A stretch of 33,261 bases of DNA from Acidimicrobiaceae bacterium. GTDB lineage: Bacteria; Actinomycetota; Acidimicrobiia; Acidimicrobiales; Acidimicrobiaceae. The position numbers and the translations under genes were made by a program. Shown here piece by piece: positions 8,920 to 17,203 of the stretch. Every line of letters starts with the position of its first letter. Within the stretch, counting starts at the first letter, position 1. The stretch spans positions 1 to 33,261 of the forward strand of contig JABEUM010000117.1 in NCBI GenBank assembly GCA_013044475.1. The letters are read 5' to 3'. Below the pieces are notes generated by a model, which was not told where the DNA came from, did no database searches, and saw only the letters and a list, made by a program, of their open reading frames with translations.

Positions 8920-8953
8920 TCTTTGAGCTCTTTCTGAAGAAAAGGCTCAAAGA
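8920..8953 (-). terminator. Hairpin downstream of cbbX (no U-tract)
   Basis: A perfect 9-bp inverted repeat (TCTTTGAGC / GCTCAAAGA) encloses 16 bases whose own ends can pair further. It lies about 90 bases after the cbbX stop in the 318-bp gap between cbbX and nadC, where no gene is visible. No T-run follows on the minus strand. It is probably the 3' boundary of the cbbLSX transcript, but this is inferred from position. The remainder of the gap should hold the nadC promoter; I cannot assign its elements. Confidence 0.4.
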
Positions 8954-9043
8954 GCAGGACAGCGGACTCGTGGTCTGAGTCACAAAAGGGGTCTATCTCC
9001 GTCGCTCACCCGATGGGTTTGGGCTGGCTATTGACTAGATCAC

Positions 9044-10075
9044 TCAGAGATCTAAAAAGACCCGGCTCAGTCTGATATCTTCCGCAGTAATCTTCATCAG
9101 GTCGTCCTTAGAGACCTTTTCCGCCTGTGAATTTACAATTCGGTTAGCCTGACGAAGTCGCGACCTCTCGATTGCGTTCCTGACGCTCCTTGCGTTTGCA
9201 AAATGCGGCTGTGTCATCCTCTTGTTTAAGTACTCGCGAAAGGTCTCTTCGGCTTCTTTGGAAAAGTAATAAGACTGGTCCTTCAGTATCAGTCTCGCTA
9301 TCTGATCGAGCTCTTCGATCGAATAGTCCGGAAAGTCGACGTGATGTGCGATGCGCGAATTCATCCCCGGGTTTGATTCAAAAAACTTATCCATCCGGTC
9401 CTTGTATCCAGCGACGATCACTACGAGGTCGTCCCGCTGATTCTCCATGACCTGCAACAGTATCTCTATGGTCTCCTGACCATAGTCACGCTCATTCTCC
9501 GGTCGATAGAGGTAGTAAGCCTCGTCGATAAAAAGGACTCCCCCCATCGCCCTCTTGAGCACCTCCTTGGTTTTTGGTGCCGTATGACCGATGTACTGTC
9601 CGACCAGGTCGTCCCTGGTAACTGCGACCAGGTGACCCTTTTTGAGATAGCCGAGCGAGAAGAGTAGCTCCGCCATCCTCATCGCCACGGTCGTCTTGCC
9701 GGTGCCTGGGCTGCCGGTAAAAGACATATGAAGGTTGGGCCTCGAAGAGGCCAGTGAGAAGCGCTTTCTCATCCGGTCGACCAGCAAGAGCGACGATATC
9801 TCCGCAAGCTTGGTCTTCACAGGACCCAAGCCAACCAACTCGTCGTCCAATCGAGCGAGTATCGCTTCGATCTTTGTCTTTTCTTTCTCCTCATAAAGAT
9901 TGATCAAATCGTCATCTAATAACAGGGTCCCTTCCGCGTCGGCTACCGGATCACCTTCACTTAGCGCAGTTCCAGATTCCATAGCCCTCGGTTGGTCAGC
10001 CCTCGGTTGGTCAGCCCTCGGTTGGTCAGCCCTATTCATCTGGAAGTCCCAACTCCTCTTAGCCGAAGTATCCAT
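9044..10075 (-). CDS. cbbX: CbbX, red-type RubisCO activase (AAA+)
   Basis: 343 residues. CbbX is a hexameric AAA+ motor that remodels sugar-phosphate-inhibited red-type RubisCO by pulling on the large-subunit C-terminus. Walker A is GSPGTGKTT (121-129), Walker B is GVLFIDEA (179-186), the pore-loop motif YIGHTAPKT is at 161-169, an arginine-finger candidate is in GMNSRIAHH (Arg241), and ANARSVRNA near 294 is sensor-2-like. The first 50 residues precede the conserved part and include three copies of RADQP (15-29), unusual for this family. The start is supported by a GGAGGAG ribosome binding site just upstream of the ATG at 10075. It lies 46 bp after cbbS and completes a cbbLSX operon, as usual for form IC enzymes. 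Confidence 0.95.
   Translation of the reverse strand: MDTSAKRSWDFQMNRADQPRADQPRADQPRAMESGTALSEGDPVADAEGTLLLDDDLINLYEEKEKTKIEAILARLDDELVGLGPVKTKLAEISSLLLVDRMRKRFSLASSRPNLHMSFTGSPGTGKTTVAMRMAELLFSLGYLKKGHLVAVTRDDLVGQYIGHTAPKTKEVLKRAMGGVLFIDEAYYLYRPENERDYGQETIEILLQVMENQRDDLVVIVAGYKDRMDKFFESNPGMNSRIAHHVDFPDYSIEELDQIARLILKDQSYYFSKEAEETFREYLNKRMTQPHFANARSVRNAIERSRLRQANRIVNSQAEKVSKDDLMKITAEDIRLSRVFLDL
9984..10028. repeat. Three 15-bp tandem repeats inside the 5' part of cbbX
   Basis: The 15-bp unit GCCCTCGGTTGGTCA (plus strand) is present in three identical copies, followed by the first five bases of a fourth. On the coding strand it gives three RADQP pentapeptides in the N-terminal extension of CbbX. 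The 15-bp unit keeps the frame, so copy-number changes would only lengthen or shorten the extension. Confidence 0.9.
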
Positions 10076-10121
10076 CTCTCCTCCTCAAAAAGGCGTCGCT
10101 CCCGATCATTTCGGCAAACTT

Positions 10122-10538
10122 TTAATACCTCTCACCGCTCGGTTTGTCCGAAGCGTATGACGAGATCGAGTAGCTGATCCTTCGATCCTGGGTCTCAGTG
10201 CGGGATAGGCGAAAGCCGGGCTCCTCTGCTGGCCGATTGACTATGAATGAAAGGGCGGTCGTCTGTCGACCGTATGACGAGTCGAAGGCATTAACCCTCA
10301 CATAATGGTTCGGATAGGCCTGCCTGCACCGATTGATCTCATACATCACGCCGGCTGGGTCGGAGAGGTCAAACATAGGCAGTCCCCACATATTCCAATA
10401 GGTATTTCTCGGATGGGGGTCATCGGTAAACTCCACCGATACCGCCCAGCCCGAATCGAGGCTGTATGAAACTTGGGCCAAAATCTCCTCGTCGGAAAGA
10501 TCTGGCAGGAATGAAAAGGCCCCTTGAGTAATCCGCAT
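10122..10538 (-). CDS. cbbS: RubisCO small subunit, form IC (red-type)
   Basis: 138 residues. The small subunit caps the large-subunit octamer to form the L8S8 holoenzyme. The N-terminal [17 protein letters not shown] is the red-type signature. [12 protein letters not shown] (about 46-57) and HYVRVNAFD (about 78-86) are conserved. The C-terminal extension ending [16 protein letters not shown] is characteristic of the red-type small subunit and forms a hairpin lining the central pore. AGGAG is placed 7 bases before the ATG. It lies 14 bp after cbbL and 46 bp before cbbX. Confidence 0.95.
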   Translation of the reverse strand: MRITQGAFSFLPDLSDEEILAQVSYSLDSGWAVSVEFTDDPHPRNTYWNMWGLPMFDLSDPAGVMYEINRCRQAYPNHYVRVNAFDSSYGRQTTALSFIVNRPAEEPGFRLSRTETQDRRISYSISSYASDKPSGERY

Positions 10539-10552
10539 AATTTTCTCCTGTA

Positions 10553-12067
<1,515 letters not shown>

Positions 12068-12080
12068 TTACAAAGTGCGG

Positions 12081-12103
12081 GTTCGATGGTCTGGAATTCG
12101 AAC
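12081..12103. promoter_or_regulatory. Inverted repeat in the cbbL-cbbR intergenic region (candidate CbbR operator)
   Basis: GTTCGA and TCGAAC are separated by 11 bases, about midway between the divergent starts of cbbL (12004) and cbbR (12194). LysR-type regulators usually bind dyad sequences in exactly this position and control both genes. The match to a CbbR consensus was not established; the call rests on symmetry and place. Confidence 0.35.
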
Positions 12104-12175
12104 TCCGACAAAGCGATGCTACGATCTTTCGTTGAGAGAACCATTCAGTTTTCTCTTGGTTTTTGCCGTATTCAA

Positions 12176-12191
12176 TTAACTAAAAGGTTAA
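12176..12191. promoter_or_regulatory. Inverted repeat over the cbbR ribosome binding site
   Basis: TTAAC and GTTAA flank six bases that contain the AAAAGG ribosome binding site, and the dyad ends three bases before the cbbR ATG. Protein bound here, or a small hairpin, would affect cbbR expression directly. The arms are only 5 bp, so chance is possible. Confidence 0.25.
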
Positions 12192-12193
12192 CT

Positions 12194-13174
12194 ATGACCC
12201 CTGGCCAGCTGAAGACGTTGATCGCGGTAATCGAGTCTGGATCGATCAAGGGGGCTGCTGCGGCCCTTTTTGTCAGCCAGGCCGCAGTGTCGTCGTCACT
12301 GTCGAGTTTGCAGGAGGACCTCGGCGTTACCCTCTTCGAGAGAGAGGGGCGAGGCTTGAGAAAGACGCCGTCGGCTGAGGTCCTCTACTCCTACGCTAAA
12401 CGGATCCTCGGTCTACTAGAGGAGGCGGAACTAGCTACCGTAGCTGAGTCCGACCCTGGTTCTCAAATGCTCCGGATCGGCGCAGTCACGACGGCTGGCG
12501 AAGTTTTAGTCCCCCGCTGGCTGAGGAGCTACCTACTCAAGAGGCCACAGATGAAGGTGACCCTCGAGGTGGGAAACAAGGAGCGGGTAATGGACCTGTT
12601 GATCACACACCGGGTCGACCTGGTGGTGGCGGGGAGGCCGACCAGAGGCGAGGAGCTGGCGTCACTCGCCACACGACGTCACGAACTAGTACTGGTTACT
12701 TCGCAGCCGGAACTCTTTTTAGCAAACGAGAAATCCGGCAAAAAGGAGGAAATCGACGGTTCAAATCCGCCGACCGTATCGGCAATTCCAGAAGAACTGC
12801 AGGGGGCGACCTGGCTACTGCGCGAGGTTGGGTCGGGGACCAGAGAAACCGCACTTGAGCTACTAGCCGAAATGGCCATTTCCCCGAGGACCCTGACCAT
12901 TGGTTCAAATGGGGCGATTATCGACGCAGCCGAGGTCGGCCTAGGTATTGCGCTGGTCTCGTCCGAGGCGGTGTCACGTCAGCTCAAAGAGGGTTCTCTG
13001 CATACCATCGCTTGTGACCCGCTTCCGCTGGTAAGGAACTTCCACCTCATTGTCCGCAGCGCTTCGAGCTTTCCCACGACAATCGGAGATTTCGTCAGCT
13101 TTCTCGTTGACACAAAAGAGGTCTCCCTAACACCCAAGTTCATACCAACGGGGGAGGCGATTCGGGGGAATTGA
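12194..13174 (+). CDS. cbbR: LysR-family transcriptional regulator, probable CbbR
   Basis: About 326 residues from the ATG at 12194. CbbR proteins activate Calvin-cycle operons in response to metabolites such as RuBP or NADPH. The N-terminal helix-turn-helix starts directly at MTPGQLKTLIAVIESGSIKGAA and continues to LFEREGRGLRKTPSA (about residue 65). An effector-binding domain follows, from about residue 95, including RIGAVTTAGEVLVPRWL. A longer frame begins at 12086, but the family starts at the HTH, and AAAAGG sits seven bases before 12194, so the shorter form is preferred. It is divergent from cbbL and 77 bp upstream of the aldolase gene. The CbbR name rests on this context plus family membership. 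Confidence 0.88.
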   Translation: MTPGQLKTLIAVIESGSIKGAAAALFVSQAAVSSSLSSLQEDLGVTLFEREGRGLRKTPSAEVLYSYAKRILGLLEEAELATVAESDPGSQMLRIGAVTTAGEVLVPRWLRSYLLKRPQMKVTLEVGNKERVMDLLITHRVDLVVAGRPTRGEELASLATRRHELVLVTSQPELFLANEKSGKKEEIDGSNPPTVSAIPEELQGATWLLREVGSGTRETALELLAEMAISPRTLTIGSNGAIIDAAEVGLGIALVSSEAVSRQLKEGSLHTIACDPLPLVRNFHLIVRSASSFPTTIGDFVSFLVDTKEVSLTPKFIPTGEAIRGN

Positions 13175-13251
13175 AAAGTAGCATCGGAGTTATAGTTGGA
13201 TCCTTTAGGGCATGGATCTACGGCGAGCCAGCGAAGGGTCAATGAAAAGGG

Positions 13252-14265
13252 GTGTTTGATTTGAAGGGTTCATACCAACCAGAAATTCTCGCGACGACCA
13301 GGAAACTGATGGCCAGGGGCAAAGGGATCCTCGCCGCAGATGAAAGCACTCCGACCCTCACCAAAAGGTTCGACAAGCTCTCGATCACTTCTAGCGCCGA
13401 CACAAGGTTGACCTGGCGGGAAATGCTGTTCAGTTCGCCCGGACTATCCGAGTGGATCAGCGGGGTAATCCTCTACGACGAAACAATCCGTCAGAACAAT
13501 CGAGATGGTAACGGATTCGTCGAAATGCTCAACAAGTGGGGAATTATCGCTGGAATCAAGGTAGATACCGGAGCTAAGCCTCTTGCCGGTTTTATCGGCG
13601 AGACGGTCACCGAGGGACTCGACGGACTTAACCAGCGGGTAGAGGAGTACTACAAGCTCGGAGCCCGCTTCGCCAAGTGGCGCGCAGTGATCTCTATCTC
13701 GGAGACCAACCCCACAGCCGCCTGCATTGATGCTAACGCCCATGCACTTGCACGATATGCAAAGATCTGTCAGGAAGCCGGGCTCGTTCCGATCGTAGAA
13801 CCGGAAGTCTTGATGGATGGAGAACATTCCATCGAGGTCTGTTACTCGGTTACCGAGCGCACCCTTTTGGCGGTCTTTGAACAGCTGAGGATCCAGGAGG
13901 TCAAGCTAGAGGCGATGGTTCTGAAACCGTCGATGGTTTTGCCGGCTTCAGACTCCCTGGCTCAAGTCTCCACCACAGAGGTCGCCGAAGCCACGGTCAA
14001 GTGCTACTTGAGGAACGTACCAGCGGCGGTAGGGGGTATTGCCCTGCTATCTGGGGGACAAAAGGAGGAGAACGCAACAGCTCATCTCGCAGCGATGAAC
14101 AAGCTCGGACCACTCCCCTGGCCGCTTACCTTCTCCTTTGGAAGGGCGCTGCAAGATCGACCGATGAGAATATGGGGCGGGAAACAGGAGAATTCCACAG
14201 ACGCACAGAGTGCGCTGTTAGAGTTGGCTCAAGCCAACTCGCAGGCGTCAATCCCGTCCAGTTGA
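13252..14265 (+). CDS. Class I fructose-bisphosphate aldolase
   Basis: 337 residues. This metal-independent Schiff-base aldolase joins dihydroxyacetone phosphate with glyceraldehyde-3-phosphate (giving FBP) and often with erythrose-4-phosphate (giving SBP), both needed in the Calvin cycle. The family hallmark KGILAADEST is at 24-33. Lys142 (FAKWRAV), Glu183 and Glu185 (VEPE), and the Schiff-base Lys225 in MVLKPSM match the rabbit enzyme positions 146, 187/189 and 229. FSFGRAL (294-300) is conserved near the end. The start is a GTG at 13252; an ATG nine bases earlier is out of frame and stops at once. It follows cbbR by 77 bp and is probably controlled with it. It converges on the histidine kinase gene, 17 bases away. 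Confidence 0.93.
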   Translation: MFDLKGSYQPEILATTRKLMARGKGILAADESTPTLTKRFDKLSITSSADTRLTWREMLFSSPGLSEWISGVILYDETIRQNNRDGNGFVEMLNKWGIIAGIKVDTGAKPLAGFIGETVTEGLDGLNQRVEEYYKLGARFAKWRAVISISETNPTAACIDANAHALARYAKICQEAGLVPIVEPEVLMDGEHSIEVCYSVTERTLLAVFEQLRIQEVKLEAMVLKPSMVLPASDSLAQVSTTEVAEATVKCYLRNVPAAVGGIALLSGGQKEENATAHLAAMNKLGPLPWPLTFSFGRALQDRPMRIWGGKQENSTDAQSALLELAQANSQASIPSS

Positions 14266-14282
14266 CCGGAGGTCAGTTCGCC

Positions 14283-15449
14283 TCAATTAGCCGGTGAAGG
14301 GTGGTTTGGGAACTTGAAGGTGAGTCTGGTCCCAAAGCCGGCTTTGGAGTAGATCTCGAACTTTCCGCCAAATAGTTCTGCCCTCTCACGCATTCCTAGC
14401 AGCCCAAAGTGGTCTTCGCTCGTCGCGAGACTCGAGTCGAATCCGACCCCATCGTCCGATACCGAAAGGACCACCTCGTCCTCGGCTATCCTAAGTTTGA
14501 CCGCAACCGAATTAGCGTGGGAATGCTTCAAAACGTTGCTTAGTGCCTCTTGACAGACCCTGAAGATCGCTATCTCAAGGTGCGACTCTAAGCGCACGTC
14601 ATCGACGTCTACGCTCGAAATCAATCCGCCGGGAACCCTAAAAAGGGACTCCAGCGCCGAACGCAGGCCTAGATCATCAAGTACTCCGGGCCTCAGTCTC
14701 CTTATTGAGTCTCGCGCCTCTTCAAAAGTCCTGTTGGCTAGCTCCTTTGCTCGAGAGAGTTCGCTAATGACGCTCGCGGGATCGTCAAAGGCCGCACCCT
14801 CAGCTGCATCGAGGTGAAAAAGCAAAGAGAGCAGGCCTTGACCTATTCCATCGTGGAGGTCGGTGGCGATCCGCTTACGCTCGGACTCCTGAGAGTCGAT
14901 AGTAACTTGGGCGAATCTTGCCAGTTCATGCTCCCTTTTGGCGAGGCGATCCAAAAGCAGAGTTGACTCCAAGGATGGGGCGAGCAACGATCCGACGACA
15001 CTTAGGATCTCGGCGACTTCGCTAAAGTCGGTCAGCTCCTTGGCCCAATGGACGTTGAGAACTCCGACTACTACCGGCCCCCTCTTCATCGGGACAGAGA
15101 CGAGCGAGACGAAGTTCTCCCCCTTCAGTTCGGGGATATAGCGATACCTTCGGTCCTTCCACTTGTCTGGGACGATCGCAACCTCGCCGGTCTCCGCGAC
15201 CCAGCCGGCTACACCGTCGCCGATAGCCAGCTCTATACTCCCGGTCAGCAGGTCGAATGGCGGTGTGGCCCCGATCAGGGATATTCTTCGCCTCTCCAGA
15301 TCAACCATGTGGACGAAACAGACATCCGCTCCTACGGATTTCACTACAACCTCCGCAACCGCCCTAGCCACCTGTGCCGGGTCTGACGCCTTGGCGGTAG
15401 CTGACGCGACGGCTCTCAGTAGGTTGAGCTGATCTATCTTGTCGACCAT
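14283..15449 (-). CDS. GAF-domain sensor histidine kinase (NarL/DesK-type)
   Basis: About 388 residues from the ATG at 15449. A GAF domain occupies about 1-160, then a helical linker, the HisKA_3 dimerisation helix with the phosphorylated His199 in ERKRIATDLHDGIGQGL, and an ATPase domain with the N-box CQEALSNVLKHSHA and G-box DDGVGFD, ending in GLLGMRERAELFGG. There is no membrane segment, so it senses a cytoplasmic signal through GAF. The frame stays open 70 codons further upstream, but that part lies inside the response regulator gene. The ATG at 15449 overlaps the regulator stop by one base (TGATG), with GGGAGGGG upstream. The signal is unknown; its place in the Calvin locus suggests redox or carbon status. 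Confidence 0.9.
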   Translation of the reverse strand: MVDKIDQLNLLRAVASATAKASDPAQVARAVAEVVVKSVGADVCFVHMVDLERRRISLIGATPPFDLLTGSIELAIGDGVAGWVAETGEVAIVPDKWKDRRYRYIPELKGENFVSLVSVPMKRGPVVVGVLNVHWAKELTDFSEVAEILSVVGSLLAPSLESTLLLDRLAKREHELARFAQVTIDSQESERKRIATDLHDGIGQGLLSLLFHLDAAEGAAFDDPASVISELSRAKELANRTFEEARDSIRRLRPGVLDDLGLRSALESLFRVPGGLISSVDVDDVRLESHLEIAIFRVCQEALSNVLKHSHANSVAVKLRIAEDEVVLSVSDDGVGFDSSLATSEDHFGLLGMRERAELFGGKFEIYSKAGFGTRLTFKFPNHPSPAN

Positions 15450-16108
15450 CAGTGAAAGATCCCCTCCCTCATCGCAACTGCTACCGCTTTGGTCCGGTCT
15501 CGCACTTCGAGCTTGCGATAGATCGACGAAAGGTGGGTCTTGACGGTCTCCTCCCCGAGGATCAATTTCGAGGCGATCCCCCGGTTCGAAAGTCCGCGAA
15601 CAACGAGGTCTAAGACTTCGCTCTCCCGCTTGGTCAATCCGAGATGCGCCCCGGGCCAAAACTCTCCCGAGTGGAGTCTCGCAGCGAATAGCGCTACCCT
15701 GCCAGCGATAGCGGGGTCGATAACTATCTCCCCCTTGACTACGCGTTCGAGCGAATCCACGAGCTCCTCGGATCTTGCCTGCTTGAGGAGGAAGCCCCTC
15801 GCTCCAAGGCGTAGGCTTTCAAACAGGTACTGCTCGTCGTCGTAGACGGTGAAAAGAACTACTGGTATCTCAGGGTTTCGCCTCACAATCTCCCTGCAGA
15901 GGTCGATTCCAGACTCTCCACCTAGCCTTATATCGCTCAAGACAACATCGGCGACGCACTCCTTCAACCACGCCAAAGCTTCGGTGGCACTACGCGCCTG
16001 GCCGCAGATCGATACCCTTTCCTGATGCCTCCTGAACATAGAAGACAGCCCGTCAAGGATCACCTCGTGATCATCTACTAGGAGAACCCTGATTGGCACC
16101 TTGTCCAA
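15449..16108 (-). CDS. NarL/LuxR-family response regulator
   Basis: About 219 residues from a TTG at 16108. The receiver domain has acidic residues in LLVDDHE, the phosphorylated Asp59 in VVLSDIRLGGESG, and the switch Lys in FLLKQA. A C-terminal LuxR-type helix-turn-helix follows: LTKRESEVLDLVVRGLSNRGIASKL then VKTHLSSIYRKL. The frame continues to an ATG at 16261, but those 51 extra residues resemble nothing in the family and lack a ribosome binding site; GGGG precedes the TTG by five bases. The longer form cannot be excluded. It overlaps the kinase gene by one base and is certainly its partner. Targets are unknown; the divergent rpe-tkt/glpX-prk operon is a natural candidate. Confidence 0.88.
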   Translation of the reverse strand: MDKVPIRVLLVDDHEVILDGLSSMFRRHQERVSICGQARSATEALAWLKECVADVVLSDIRLGGESGIDLCREIVRRNPEIPVVLFTVYDDEQYLFESLRLGARGFLLKQARSEELVDSLERVVKGEIVIDPAIAGRVALFAARLHSGEFWPGAHLGLTKRESEVLDLVVRGLSNRGIASKLILGEETVKTHLSSIYRKLEVRDRTKAVAVAMREGIFH

Positions 16109-16267
16109 CTTTACCCCATCCGAACTTATCCAGATCTGCAAACCATCGGTCGCAATAAACCAGCGACGGCAATCTCCGAATCTAGCAATGAGAGACTCAG
16201 CTAACCATCCATTGGGGCTACTAAGACCGCCCATCCCAATTATTGGCCCGTTGAGGGCCATTTAATT

Positions 16268-16294
16268 AGCGATAAACATAAGCAGCGATAAACA
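16268..16294. promoter_or_regulatory. 11-bp perfect direct repeat upstream of the response regulator and rpe
   Basis: AGCGATAAACA occurs at 16268-16278 and again at 16284-16294, a 16-bp period. It lies in the 414-bp region between the probable start of the response regulator (16108, minus) and rpe (16523, plus). Spaced direct repeats of this kind are typical binding sites for dimeric regulators. The binding protein is not known. Confidence 0.45.
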
Positions 16295-16401
16295 CCGTCG
16301 ATCTGCGCTTCGCAGTTCGCTACTTCACAAGCTTAGGTCACCGCGAGCCCATGGCGAATCTGAGAACAGTCAGCTAACTGGTAGGGACTCTCACTCTAAA
16401 G

Positions 16402-16425
16402 ATCCCCCCTTTGTGGGATGGGGGA
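16402..16425 (+). promoter_or_regulatory. Two mutually exclusive hairpins in the rpe leader
   Basis: ATCCC (16402-16406) can pair with GGGAT (16415-16419), or TCCCCC (16403-16408) can pair with GGGGGA (16420-16425). The two stems share their left arm, so only one can form. The element lies about 100 bases before the rpe ATG. It may be an attenuator-like switch or simply a G/C-rich coincidence. The rest of the rpe upstream region shows no further assignable signal. Confidence 0.2.
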
Positions 16426-16522
16426 GGCCCTAGCGCCGTAATAGCGTGAAGACAACAGTGCCACAGCTAGAGCTTGGCGCATATTCTTTGCAGAGACTGG
16501 CACGGCAAAGGGAGCACACAGA

Positions 16523-17203
16523 ATGATGCAAGAGCGAATAAGGATTGTTCCATCGGTGCTTCCGGCCGACTTCTCCAGGCTCGGCGCTGAATGTGCACGC
16601 CTCGAAGAAGCTGGCGTCGATCGAATTCAATGGGACGTAATGGATGGCGTCTTTGTCCCCAATCTCACCATGGGACCCGACATCATCGCCTCGTGCCGCA
16701 AAGACACCTCCCTCGGCTTCGAGGCCCACCTGATGATACAAGACCCTGAAAACTCTTTATCACGCTATGTCGACGCAGGCTGCGAAATCGTCATTGTCCA
16801 CGTGGAGGCGACAACACACCTGCACCGAACGCTCAATCAGATTAGATCTCTAGGGGCCAAAGCTGGGGTCGCGCTCAACCCTTCGACCCCAATTTCGATG
16901 GTAGAGAACGTGGTCGACTTGTTAGACCTCTTGCTGATCATGACGGTGAATCCTGGATTCGGTGGACAGAAGTACATAAAGTCCATGGAACCGAAGATCC
17001 GTTCCGCCAAAGAGCTGATAAAAAGTTCCGGATACGAGATAGAGCTCGAGGTCGACGGTGGAATATCGTCATCGACGATAAGTGGGGCGGCGAGCTCTGG
17101 GGCAAATACCCTGGTAGCGGGCAGTGGACTATTCAGCCACCCGGCTGGCCTTAGGACGGCGACCGCAGAATTGAGACAACTAGCGACGGAGGCTCTCTCA
17201 TGA
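16523..17203 (+). CDS. rpe: Ribulose-phosphate 3-epimerase
   Basis: 226 residues, standard length. It interconverts xylulose-5-phosphate and ribulose-5-phosphate in the Calvin cycle and pentose phosphate pathway. The TIM-barrel motifs are in order: IVPSVLPADFSRLG (8-21), WDVMDGVFVPNLTMGP (37-52) with metal-binding Asp and catalytic Asp region, HLMIQDP (69-75), MTVNPGFGGQKY (about 139-150), and VDGGIS near 178. GGGAG precedes the ATG by nine bases; a second ATG follows immediately. The stop overlaps the start of the transketolase-GlpX gene (ATGA), so the two are translationally coupled. It is the first gene of the rpe - transketolase/GlpX - prk unit. Confidence 0.95.
   Translation: MMQERIRIVPSVLPADFSRLGAECARLEEAGVDRIQWDVMDGVFVPNLTMGPDIIASCRKDTSLGFEAHLMIQDPENSLSRYVDAGCEIVIVHVEATTHLHRTLNQIRSLGAKAGVALNPSTPISMVENVVDLLDLLLIMTVNPGFGGQKYIKSMEPKIRSAKELIKSSGYEIELEVDGGISSSTISGAASSGANTLVAGSGLFSHPAGLRTATAELRQLATEALS

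Noticed and set aside
12073-12104. Possible tRNA T-arm on the minus strand (GAGTTCGAATTCC)
   Set aside because: No acceptor stem, anticodon arm or D-arm can be folded around it; it is better read as the dyad between cbbL and cbbR.
12086-12193. 36-residue N-terminal extension of CbbR
   Set aside because: LysR proteins begin at the helix-turn-helix, and a good ribosome binding site precedes the ATG at 12194.
15450-15659. 70-residue N-terminal extension of the GAF histidine kinase
   Set aside because: It lies entirely within the response regulator gene in another frame; the TGATG junction at 15449 is the natural start.
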